A stretch of DNA of 13,102 bases from CAZAQB01 sp964487155 (GTDB lineage: Bacteria; Pseudomonadota; Gammaproteobacteria; Nitrococcales; Nitrococcaceae), in contig CAZAQB010000097.1 of NCBI GenBank assembly GCA_964487155.1, positions 1-13,102 on the forward strand. Reading direction: 5' to 3'. The position numbers were made by a program, and so were the translations under genes. The notes below the pieces were generated by a model, which was not told where the DNA came from, searched no databases, and was given only the letters and a program-made list of their open reading frames with translations. Below, piece by piece: positions 6,665 to 12,364 of this stretch (within the stretch, counting starts at the first letter, position 1; each line of letters opens with the position of its first letter).

Positions 6665-7837
6665 TCAGAGCTGCGACCAGTCGAAGGGCAGCACCCGTCC
6701 GCCGCGGATGATGGTGGGCCAGATGCGATGGCTCGCCTGGTGGTCGCCGGGGCCGAGGGCCACCGGGCTGCCCAGACCCAGGTCAAGCTGGCCCAGGGAT
6801 TCCAGGCCGTCGATCACCGCCTCCCGGTCCAGGCCGGTGCTGCGGCGCAGGCCCTCCACGTACAGCCGGGCCACCGCGTAGCCTTCCAGGGACACGAAGC
6901 CGGGCTCCAGGGAGGGGTCGTAGTCTGCCAGGGCGCGGCGGTACTCCTCGGTCAGGGGCAGGTCGGCTTGGTAGTGGGGGACCACCTGGGTGACGATAAC
7001 GTTGTCTGCGTCGGGACCCAGGGCCTCCGCCAGGGCGTTGGTGCCCACGAAGGACACGTTCAGGAAGTAGGTCTCAGGCAGGAACTCCCGGGCCAGCTGG
7101 ATGAACTCTGCGCAGGGCGCGTACGCGCCCACCATGATGATGGCCTTGGGCTCGCCGCCGCCCGCCAGCAGCGTGGCCAGCCCCTCCTCGATGTTCAGGG
7201 TGTTGCGTCGGTAGCGGCCGTGGGGCAGCTCCTCGGCGGCCTGGTAGCCGTGGGCCTTGAGAGCCGCCACCGCGCCCTCGTAGCCGGCGTCACCATAACC
7301 GTCGTTCTGGGTGAAGAATGCGATCTCCTCGGGCTTGATGCCGGCTGCCAGGAGGTTGTCGATCATGGTGGCGGTCTCCTCCGCGTAGGAGGCCCGGAAA
7401 TTCATCACGTAGCGGTCCGGGGGATCCTTGCGCAGCACGCCGGCACCGGTGAAGGCGCCGAACAGCAGGGTGCGCTGCTCATTGGCGATGGGGACAGTGA
7501 CGATGGCGGTGGGCGTGCCGACGTTGCCCAGCACCGAGAGCACCTGGTGCTCGCCGATCAGGCGGCGCATGTTGGGGGCGGCCCGGGCGGGCTCGTAGCC
7601 GTCGTCCAGGGCCACCAGGGACAGCGTCTGACCCTGCACTCCGCCGGCGGCGTTGACCTGCTTTAGGTAGGCCTCGATGCCCTGTTTCATGCCGTTGCCC
7701 AGGCGCGCCGCGGGCCCGGTCAGGGCGGCGGACATTCCCAGGCGGACTTCCGCCAGCGCCGGGCCCGTGGCCAGGGCGCCGCCGAGGGTGGACAGTAACA
7801 GCAGCATACGCATGGTGCGCCGAAGGCTCTGAGTCAT
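6665..7837 (-). CDS. ABC-type substrate-binding protein, Leu/Ile/Val-amide family
   Basis: A 390-residue periplasmic ligand-binding protein of the type I fold (Peripla_BP_6, LivJ/urea/amide group). A signal peptide is clear: basic N-terminus, hydrophobic core MLLLLSTLGGALATG, and a likely cleavage after ALA at 29. The mature start EVRLGMSAALTGPAARLG carries the family's ligand-contacting TGP turn. Further family features are KQGIEAYLKQVNAAGGVQG (52-70), the LVALDDGYEP segment and FFTQNDGYGDAGYEG, which begins the second lobe. The ligand is unknown; amino acids, short amides, urea or aromatic acids are possible. No permease or ATPase genes lie on either side; instead the chemoreceptor gene follows after about 50 bp. 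Binding for chemotaxis is therefore more likely than for transport. The start has GGGGAG 8 nt upstream. Confidence 0.92.
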   Translation of the reverse strand: MTQSLRRTMRMLLLLSTLGGALATGPALAEVRLGMSAALTGPAARLGNGMKQGIEAYLKQVNAAGGVQGQTLSLVALDDGYEPARAAPNMRRLIGEHQVLSVLGNVGTPTAIVTVPIANEQRTLLFGAFTGAGVLRKDPPDRYVMNFRASYAEETATMIDNLLAAGIKPEEIAFFTQNDGYGDAGYEGAVAALKAHGYQAAEELPHGRYRRNTLNIEEGLATLLAGGGEPKAIIMVGAYAPCAEFIQLAREFLPETYFLNVSFVGTNALAEALGPDADNVIVTQVVPHYQADLPLTEEYRRALADYDPSLEPGFVSLEGYAVARLYVEGLRRSTGLDREAVIDGLESLGQLDLGLGSPVALGPGDHQASHRIWPTIIRGGRVLPFDWSQL

Positions 7838-8056
7838 TGTGGGATCTCCCCGAAGTCGCCGTCTATGGCCGCAGCCGGCCCCGGCTCGGGCCTGTGGTCC
7901 TGCGGCTGCTTGGGGGTGGTATCGGCCCTCGGCAGTGCCTCTTGAGCGCCGCTGGTCGGGGAGCAGCGGGCGGGCGCCGGGGTCGCGCCGGTGGCCGGGA
8001 GATGGAGATGCCGGAGTAGCCGTGTGCGGGGGGGCAGGTTGCCGAGGCGGCCTGCT

Positions 8057-8533
8057 TCAGGGGTCGCTGCGGGCGGCACCGGGCAGGGCAAAGAACCGGC
8101 CCTGCAGGGTCGCGCCGGGCACGGGCCCTGGCAGCACCTGGATCTCCAGGTCCACCCGGGCGCGGCCGCCGCCGGCGAGGGGCTCCAGGAACGCCGCCCG
8201 CTGGCCCTCAGCCAGGCCGGTCACCGCCAGCAGATCGTCCTCCACGGGCCGGTGGTAGCGTACCTGGGCATCCCCCAGCAGCAGCCTGTGGGTCAGTCCC
8301 GCCTCCCTTACCAGGTGGCGCAGATAGGCCCATCCGGTGAGCGCCCCCAGGCTGAACAGGCTGCCGGCGAAACCGGTGCCGGCATGGTTATGGTTCCGGT
8401 CCAGGGGAGCGGCCAGTTCCAGTGCATCGCAATCCAGGCTCACCACGCGGACCCCCATGGCTGCACTGAGCGGGACCAGGCGATGGATGTCACGCTCCAG
8501 GCGCAGCCGGGCCTGGGTGGCTGTGGCGTTCAT
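8057..8533 (-). CDS. YiiD-type hotdog-fold thioesterase
   Basis: A 158-residue protein resembling the thioesterase half of E. coli YiiD (YiiD_C, a hotdog-fold family). The diagnostic block is RNHNHAGTGFAGSLFSLGALTGW (46-68, given as RNHNHAGTGFAG then SLFSLGALTGW), followed by a strand-rich half with GDAQVRYHRPV (87-97). It probably hydrolyses an acyl-CoA or acyl-ACP thioester, but substrate and role are not known. It lacks the GNAT acetyltransferase domain that is fused in E. coli YiiD, so it is the stand-alone form. The ATG at 8533 is chosen because GAGGGAG lies about 8 nt upstream; the frame remains open to 8797 but that extension is not conserved-looking. The gene faces a large divergent intergenic region and leads the minus-strand set, with a 219-bp gap before the binding-protein gene. 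Confidence 0.85.
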   Translation of the reverse strand: MNATATQARLRLERDIHRLVPLSAAMGVRVVSLDCDALELAAPLDRNHNHAGTGFAGSLFSLGALTGWAYLRHLVREAGLTHRLLLGDAQVRYHRPVEDDLLAVTGLAEGQRAAFLEPLAGGGRARVDLEIQVLPGPVPGATLQGRFFALPGAARSDP

Positions 8534-8667
8534 CGCTGCGCTCCCTCGTGGGTGCGAGAGGTAGGGAGGCCGTGGCGGGTGGAACGGCGTTTCAAGGGTT
8601 CGTGCTCCCGAGAGAGGGTGTTTACAAATTGTATGGGCGTTGTCGCCGGTCGTGAGGCTGAGCGCAG

Positions 8668-8700
8668 CCCGCCGTAGGGCACGTTGCGCAGAAACGTGCC
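8668..8700 (+). repeat. REP-like palindromic element, copy A
   Basis: CCCGCCGTAG (8668-8677) is followed by an 8-bp perfect stem GGCACGTT (8678-8685) / AACGTGCC (8693-8700) with a 7-nt loop GCGCAGA. A GTAG tetranucleotide next to a hairpin with a GCGCAG loop is the architecture of gammaproteobacterial REP sequences. An inverted relative lies 80 bp downstream (copy B). No RAYT transposase gene is in the window. Confidence 0.65.
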
Positions 8701-8780
8701 ATCGGGCGGTGGGGTGGGCGCCTTGCTCGGTTTTGGAAGGGGGCCCGGGCAGAACCGCGTTGGCGCCTGCGAAGCTGGCA

Positions 8781-8814
8781 CCCACGTTTCTTCGCAACGT
8801 GGGGCTACGGCGGG
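8781..8814 (-). repeat. REP-like palindromic element, copy B (inverted)
   Basis: Read on the minus strand: the same head CCCGCCGTAG (8814-8805), one extra C, then stem CCCACGTT / AACGTGGG with loop GCGAAGA. The loop differs from copy A by one base. The two outer stem pairs are G-C in copy A and C-G here, so the palindrome is kept by compensating changes. Together A and B form a BIME-like inverted pair. Confidence 0.65.
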
Positions 8815-9109
8815 TGGCGTCTCGGGCCGTGCTGGGCCGGCGAGCTGTTTGGAGGGCACCTGAAGTTTTGTAACCAACCTCTGAGCCAGCCAGGGATTAA
8901 TCAGCGCCTCCCTAATCGGTCATGATGTCTTCTGAGGATCTGCCCAGCCAGACTGGTTCGGTGAATTACCTTGGCACTGATTGCCGATAGTAGGCTAGGC
9001 GTCTGGGCCTTAGGAATCGGACCAGGTCGAAATGAGGCACTCGCCGTGGCACGGCCTTGGGCTGCAGGTTCCCGGGGCCGTTGGCGAGCGATATGTCCGG
9101 AGGGCCGCA

Positions 9110-9601
9110 ATGGGCTGGGAGATCGAGCGCAAGTTCCTGGTGAGAGGTGACGCCTGGCGCGAGCAGGCCGGCCCCGGGGTGGCCATGCGCCAGGGGTACC
9201 TGGCCAGCGGCGGGCGCAGTTCCGTGCGCCTCCGCCTGGAGGGCGGCTCGGCCCGGCTGAACATCAAGGGGGCCACGCTGGGCATCCAGCGGCTGGAATT
9301 CGAGTATCCCATCCCGGCGGTGGACGCGACCCGTATGCTGGAAGAGCTGTGCGACGGGCCCCTGGTGGAAAAGACCCGCTATCCGGTCTCGGTGGGCAGC
9401 CATGTCTGGGAGGTGGACTGCTTCGGCGGCGCCAACAGCGGCCTGGTGGTGGCGGAGGTGGAACTGTCTAATCCGGATGAGCCCTTCGAGAGGCCCTCCT
9501 GGGCCGGTCCCGAGGTGTCCCACCTGCCGCGCTATTACAACGTGTCCCTGGTACGCCATCCCTACCGGGACTGGTCCGCCGCGGAGCGCCGCGGCGAGTG
9601 A
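9110..9601 (+). CDS. CYTH domain protein (inorganic triphosphatase-like)
   Basis: A 163-residue single-domain CYTH protein, likely a metal-dependent triphosphate hydrolase (inorganic tripolyphosphate or another triphosphate) in the cytosol. The signature ExExK is EIERK with E4, E6 and K8. The other tunnel residues are visible in order: R40 and R42 (VRLRL), K53 (NIKG), E63 and E65 (LEFEYPI), K88 and R90 (EKTRY), E101 and D103 (WEVDCF), E116 and E118 (VVAEVEL). Length agrees with stand-alone bacterial CYTH proteins (~155-160). The ATG at 9110 has GGAGGG about 5 nt upstream and places the signature at the N-terminus; an upstream in-frame ATG at 9032 gives an unlikely leader. Its TGA overlaps the GTG of the next gene. 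Class IV adenylate cyclase is an alternative but less common for this short form. Confidence 0.9.
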   Translation: MGWEIERKFLVRGDAWREQAGPGVAMRQGYLASGGRSSVRLRLEGGSARLNIKGATLGIQRLEFEYPIPAVDATRMLEELCDGPLVEKTRYPVSVGSHVWEVDCFGGANSGLVVAEVELSNPDEPFERPSWAGPEVSHLPRYYNVSLVRHPYRDWSAAERRGE

Positions 9602-10137
9602 GTAGCGGGTCCTCGCCGCGCCGGCCGCCAGCCGCGGACCAGCGCTGGCTGCACATCGATCTGGACGCCCAGCGCCTGGAGTTGCGCCAGGGCGATGCCG
9701 TTTGTGCCGGTTATCGGGTTTCCACCGCCGGGAACGGCCCGGGAGAGCTGCGCGGCAGCCAGTGCACGCCTCGCGGCTGGCATCAGGTACGGGCCCGCAT
9801 CGGCGCCGGGCTGCCCCCCGGCGCGGTGCTCCGGGGGCGGCGTTTCACTGGCGAGATCTACTCGCCGGAGCTGGCAGCGCGCCATCCGGGGCGCGACTGG
9901 ATCCTGAGCCGCATCCTCTGGCTGAGCGGTCTGGAGGCGGGCTTCAATCGGCTGGGAGAACGCGACACCATGCGCCGCTACATCTACCTCCACGGGACGC
10001 CGGACAGCGAACCCATGGGCATTGCCCGATCCCACGGCTGCGTGCGCATGCGCAATGCCGACGTCATTGACCTGTTCGATCAGGTCCCGCCCGGAACGCC
10101 GGTGTGGATCGGCGGCGCCCGGGGAGTATCCGCGTGA
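9598..10137 (+). CDS. YkuD-domain L,D-transpeptidase-fold protein without signal peptide
   Basis: A 179-residue protein made almost entirely of one YkuD catalytic domain. The active site reads HGTPDSEPMG (132-141) and SHGCVRM (145-151), with nucleophile C148, H146 and R150 as in L,D-transpeptidases. The N-terminus (SSGSSPRRPPAADQRW) has no hydrophobic core, so no signal peptide, lipobox or anchor is visible. This suggests a cytoplasmic enzyme, similar in concept to the cytosolic YkuD proteins (ElsL/LdtK of Acinetobacter) that trim tetrapeptides as L,D-carboxypeptidases in peptidoglycan recycling. The GTG start overlaps the upstream CYTH stop as GTGA, and its own stop overlaps the start of nagZ in the same way, so the three are translationally coupled. 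Coupling to cytosolic NagZ supports a recycling role. A mis-called start hiding a signal peptide is unlikely because the upstream sequence is coding for CYTH. Confidence 0.88.
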   Translation: MSSGSSPRRPPAADQRWLHIDLDAQRLELRQGDAVCAGYRVSTAGNGPGELRGSQCTPRGWHQVRARIGAGLPPGAVLRGRRFTGEIYSPELAARHPGRDWILSRILWLSGLEAGFNRLGERDTMRRYIYLHGTPDSEPMGIARSHGCVRMRNADVIDLFDQVPPGTPVWIGGARGVSA

Positions 10138-11177
10138 CCCTGGGTCGCTTCATGGTGGGGCTCGCCGGGCCGCAACTGAGCGGCGCGGAACGCGAGCTGT
10201 TGCGCCGCCCCGGGGTCGGCGGCGTGCTGCTGTTCACCCGCAACTACACCGACATGCCGCAGCTGCGCGCACTGTGCCGGGAGGTCCATGCGCTGCGCAG
10301 CCCGCCGCTGCTGATCGCCGTGGACCAGGAGGGCGGGCCGGTGCAGCGTTTCCGGGAGCCTTTCACCGACCTGCCGCCGCTGGGAGCCCTGGGCCGCTGC
10401 TACGACCAGGATGCCGACCGGGCGCTTGGCCTGGCCCGCACCACCGGCTGGCTGATGGCGGCGGAACTGCGCTCGGTGGGGGTGGATCTCAGCTTCGCGC
10501 CAGTCGCCGATCTGGACCACGGGCTTTCCACCGTCATCGGCGAGCGGGCCTTCCACCGCGAGCCGGACGCGGTGACCCGGCTGGCCAGAGTCTATATCGA
10601 GGGCATGAGCGAGGCGGGCATGGCTGCGACGCTCAAGCACTTCCCTGGCCATGGCGCGGTGGCCGCGGACTCCCACCGGGAACTGCCGGTGGACGATCGG
10701 CGCTGGAGCCGCATCGAGCACACCGACCTGCTGCCTTTCGCGCGGCTGACCGGGGAGGGCGCCGGCGCCGTGATGGTCGCCCACGTGGTCTATGCCCGCT
10801 GTGACCCGGCACCGGCGGGTTTTTCCCACTACTGGATCCAGGACGTGCTGCGCCGGCGCCTGCGCTTCCAGGGTGTGGTATTCAGCGATGATCTTGGCAT
10901 GGCTGCCGCCGCCCAGGCCGGGGATCTCGCCTCCCGGGCACGCACGGCCTTGCAGGCAGGCTGCGACATGGTGCTGGTGGGCAACGAGCTGGACGCGCTG
11001 CCGGCACTGCTGGAGCGGCTTCCGGCCAGCGATCCGGTCTCGGCGCTGCGCCTGGCACGCCTGCACGGAAGGGAGGCCCCGGACTGGGACGCCCTGCATC
11101 GCAGCCGGCGCTGGCGCGAGGCGCAGCGCAGCGTGCGCGGCTACGACCACGGCCGCTCCCTCGAACTGCCGGTGTGA
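10134..11177 (+). CDS. nagZ: Beta-N-acetylhexosaminidase NagZ
   Basis: Cytosolic glycoside hydrolase family 3 enzyme that removes GlcNAc from GlcNAc-anhydroMurNAc-peptides during peptidoglycan recycling; its products include the muropeptide signals that induce AmpC in some species. The 347 residues match the single-domain NagZ type (~340). Visible motifs are AVDQEGGPVQR (62-72), FAPVADLD (121-128), the KHFPGHG signature (168-174) with the flexible-loop catalytic pair D179 and H181 (ADSH), and FSDDLGM with the nucleophile at D252. The start chosen is the GTG at 10134, because GGGGAG ends 7 nt upstream and it makes a GTGA overlap with the YkuD gene; an ATG at 10152 is the alternative. In pseudomonads nagZ also lies beside a thioinosine phosphorylase gene, as here with two genes between. 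Confidence 0.95.
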   Translation: MTLGRFMVGLAGPQLSGAERELLRRPGVGGVLLFTRNYTDMPQLRALCREVHALRSPPLLIAVDQEGGPVQRFREPFTDLPPLGALGRCYDQDADRALGLARTTGWLMAAELRSVGVDLSFAPVADLDHGLSTVIGERAFHREPDAVTRLARVYIEGMSEAGMAATLKHFPGHGAVAADSHRELPVDDRRWSRIEHTDLLPFARLTGEGAGAVMVAHVVYARCDPAPAGFSHYWIQDVLRRRLRFQGVVFSDDLGMAAAAQAGDLASRARTALQAGCDMVLVGNELDALPALLERLPASDPVSALRLARLHGREAPDWDALHRSRRWREAQRSVRGYDHGRSLELPV

Positions 11178-11249
11178 CCCCGGCGGGTTGATTCCCGAGG
11201 CCGATGCCCGGCAAGTCCGGCCACCGGGTGTTCCGAAGGCACGAAACAG

Positions 11250-11283
11250 CGGATTCATCCGACCCCCGGCCTGCGGCCCGGGG
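11250..11283. repeat. Two adjacent palindromes downstream of nagZ
   Basis: CGGAT TC ATCCG (11250-11261) is a short stem with a 2-nt loop, directly followed by CCCCGG (11264-11269) / CCGGGG (11278-11283) with an 8-nt GC-rich loop, and then TAG. The GCGGATTCATCCG wording resembles parts of gammaproteobacterial REP elements. It lies 72-106 bp past the nagZ stop and just before a TATAAT box. It has no T-run, so an intrinsic terminator is possible but not shown. Confidence 0.4.
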
Positions 11284-11306
11284 TAGTGACCGGCCCCCTT
11301 GGCCCC

Positions 11307-11312
11307 TATAAT
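11307..11312 (+). promoter_or_regulatory. Consensus -10 box upstream of DsrE-like gene
   Basis: A perfect TATAAT stands out in very GC-rich surroundings. The -35 at 17-nt spacing (11284-11289, TAGTGA) matches only 3 of 6. Transcription would start near 11319, giving a leader of about 30 nt to the ATG at 11350 but only ~13 nt to the ATG at 11332. Confidence 0.45.
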
Positions 11313-11349
11313 CCCGGGCTTCCGGGGGGGAATGGGTAACTGCAACGCC

Positions 11350-11718
11350 ATGGCCAACAAGCTTCTGGTCGTCATGCTGAACACCGATCCGGCCCGGCCG
11401 TCGGAGCTTGGATCCCCGCTGTTGCAGGCGGCGGCGGCCGCTGCCATGGAGTACGACGTGGAAGTCATCCTCACCGGCGGCGCCGCGCGCCTGGGAGTGC
11501 GCGGAGTAGCCGAGAGCCTGCGCACTCATGAAGGCGCCCGCAAGACCATCTATGACCTGTTGCGGGAGGCCCACCAGGCAGGCGTGGTTTTCAAGGTCAG
11601 CACCAGCGCCGTGGAGATCTGGGGCAACGACCTGATTCCCGAGGTGGAGGAGACCGTGGGAGGCGCCTACATCATCAGCGAGGCCATGGACGAGGACACC
11701 GTGGTGCTGACCTACTGA
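11350..11718 (+). CDS. DsrE/DsrF-like family protein, cysteine-free
   Basis: A 122-residue cytosolic protein of the DsrE-like fold. The opening MANKLLVVMLNTDPARPSELG, AAMEYDVEVILTGGAARL and the end VEETVGGAYIISEAMDEDTVV (given here as separate known family blocks) match a stand-alone DsrE-family group often annotated as peroxiredoxin-like. Members of the wider family pass sulfur through a conserved cysteine. From this start the protein has no cysteine at all, and the block FKVSTSAVEIWG carries Ser84 where I recall relatives having Cys. Sulfur transfer by the usual route is therefore doubtful and the function is unknown. The ATG at 11350 is chosen because family similarity begins there, although its ribosome-binding site is weak; an ATG at 11332 would add MGNCNA, and the frame opens at 11299. 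It has its own -10 box and is followed by a hairpin, so it is likely monocistronic. Confidence 0.82.
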   Translation: MANKLLVVMLNTDPARPSELGSPLLQAAAAAAMEYDVEVILTGGAARLGVRGVAESLRTHEGARKTIYDLLREAHQAGVVFKVSTSAVEIWGNDLIPEVEETVGGAYIISEAMDEDTVVLTY

Positions 11719-11721
11719 ACC

Positions 11722-11742
11722 CCGGCGCCGAGACAGCGCCGG
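11722..11742 (+). terminator. Hairpin downstream of DsrE-like gene
   Basis: CCGGCGC (11722-11728) and GCGCCGG (11736-11742) form a perfect 7-bp GC-only stem with loop CGAGACA, starting 4 nt after the stop codon. There is no T-tract behind it. Position and strength suggest a transcript 3' end or attenuator, but this is inferred. Confidence 0.4.
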
Positions 11743-11803
11743 CCGCTGCCGGGGGCTGTGCCGCGGCCACGACCCCCAATTCCCGGAAGGACGGTAAGCG
11801 ACA

Positions 11804-12364
11804 GTGACCCCGGAACAACTGGAGGCCGTGTGGAGCGGCGCGGAGCTGGTGCACGACCAGCGGGCGGTGGATGCCGCACTGCGGCAAATGGCCGCCGACA
11901 TCGAGCGCCAGCTCGGCGGCCGGCAACCGGTGGTGCTGGGCGTGATGCTCGGCGGCCTCGTGCCGCTGGTACAGCTGCTGCCGCTGATGCCGTTTCCCCT
12001 GGAGGTGGACTACGTGCACGCGACCCGCTACCGGCGCGGCACCCGCGGTGCAGATCTGGTGTGGCTGGCCCGCCCCCAGACGCCGCTGCGCGAGCGTACC
12101 GTGCTGGTGGTGGACGATATTCTGGACGAAGGACACACCCTGGCGGGCATCGTGGAAGACTGCTTCCAGCATGGAGCCCGGGATGTCTACACCGCCGTGC
12201 TGGTGAACAAGCGCCACGGGCGGCGCGCCGACGACCTGGAGGCGAGCTTCACCGGACTGGAGGTGCCGGACCGCTATGTGTTCGGCGCCGGCATGGACTA
12301 CCACGGCTTTTTCCGCAACGTACACGGCATCTACGCCGTGCGACCGGAGGACGAGGACCTGTGA
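11804..12364 (+). CDS. hpt: Hypoxanthine(-guanine) phosphoribosyltransferase
   Basis: Type I phosphoribosyltransferase of 186 residues that would convert hypoxanthine (and possibly guanine) with PRPP into IMP (GMP) in cytosolic purine salvage. The PRPP-binding signature VLVVDDILDEGHTLAG is at 100-115. The pyrophosphate loop is GVMLGG (46-51). The base-binding end has VNKRHG with K136 contacting the 6-oxo group, and PDRYVFGAGMDY (155-166) with the aromatic and acidic residues typical of HPRT. The GTG start at 11804 has GGAAGGA about 12 nt upstream. Its TGA overlaps the GTG of the phosphorylase gene (GTGA at 12361-12364), so the pair is translationally coupled. The phosphorylase would supply hypoxanthine. 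Xanthine or guanine preference cannot be read with certainty. Confidence 0.9.
   Translation: MTPEQLEAVWSGAELVHDQRAVDAALRQMAADIERQLGGRQPVVLGVMLGGLVPLVQLLPLMPFPLEVDYVHATRYRRGTRGADLVWLARPQTPLRERTVLVVDDILDEGHTLAGIVEDCFQHGARDVYTAVLVNKRHGRRADDLEASFTGLEVPDRYVFGAGMDYHGFFRNVHGIYAVRPEDEDL

Larger units (their letters stand above)
8534..9109. other. Divergent intergenic region with REP-like pair
   Basis: This 576-bp gap separates the minus-strand thioesterase from the plus-strand CYTH gene. It holds two inverted REP-like hairpins (8668-8700 and 8781-8814), an AT-rich patch at 8619-8633 with a minus-strand TACAAT that could serve the thioesterase (no good -35), a perfect 8-bp palindrome GATTAATC at 8895-8902, and a TTGGCA at 8971-8976 that could be a -35 for the CYTH gene (no convincing -10). 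I see no convincing gene; the open frames here are low-complexity. Confidence 0.6.

Noticed and set aside
6299..7666. Plus-strand 455-residue open frame opposite the binding protein
   Set aside because: Antisense to the signal-peptide-bearing binding-protein gene; no family-like motif.
7834..8091. Minus-strand 85-residue frame overlapping the binding-protein start as ATGA
   Set aside because: TTG start, overlaps the thioesterase end, Pro/Ala-rich without domains. The ATGA overlap is tempting, but the binding-protein gene has its own good ribosome-binding site.
8640..8873. Plus-strand 77-residue frame in the divergent intergenic region
   Set aside because: It is made largely of the REP-like hairpins and spacer, has no ribosome-binding site that convinces and no domain.
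8972..8985. Sigma-54-like promoter TGGCAC...TTGC before the CYTH gene
   Set aside because: Only 3 nt separate the two blocks, so GG and GC are 8 rather than 10 nt apart; wrong helical phasing for sigma-54.
10080..11525. Minus-strand 481-residue open frame opposite nagZ
   Set aside because: Antisense to nagZ with its complete GH3 motifs; composition is typical of a GC-rich shadow frame and no domain is visible.
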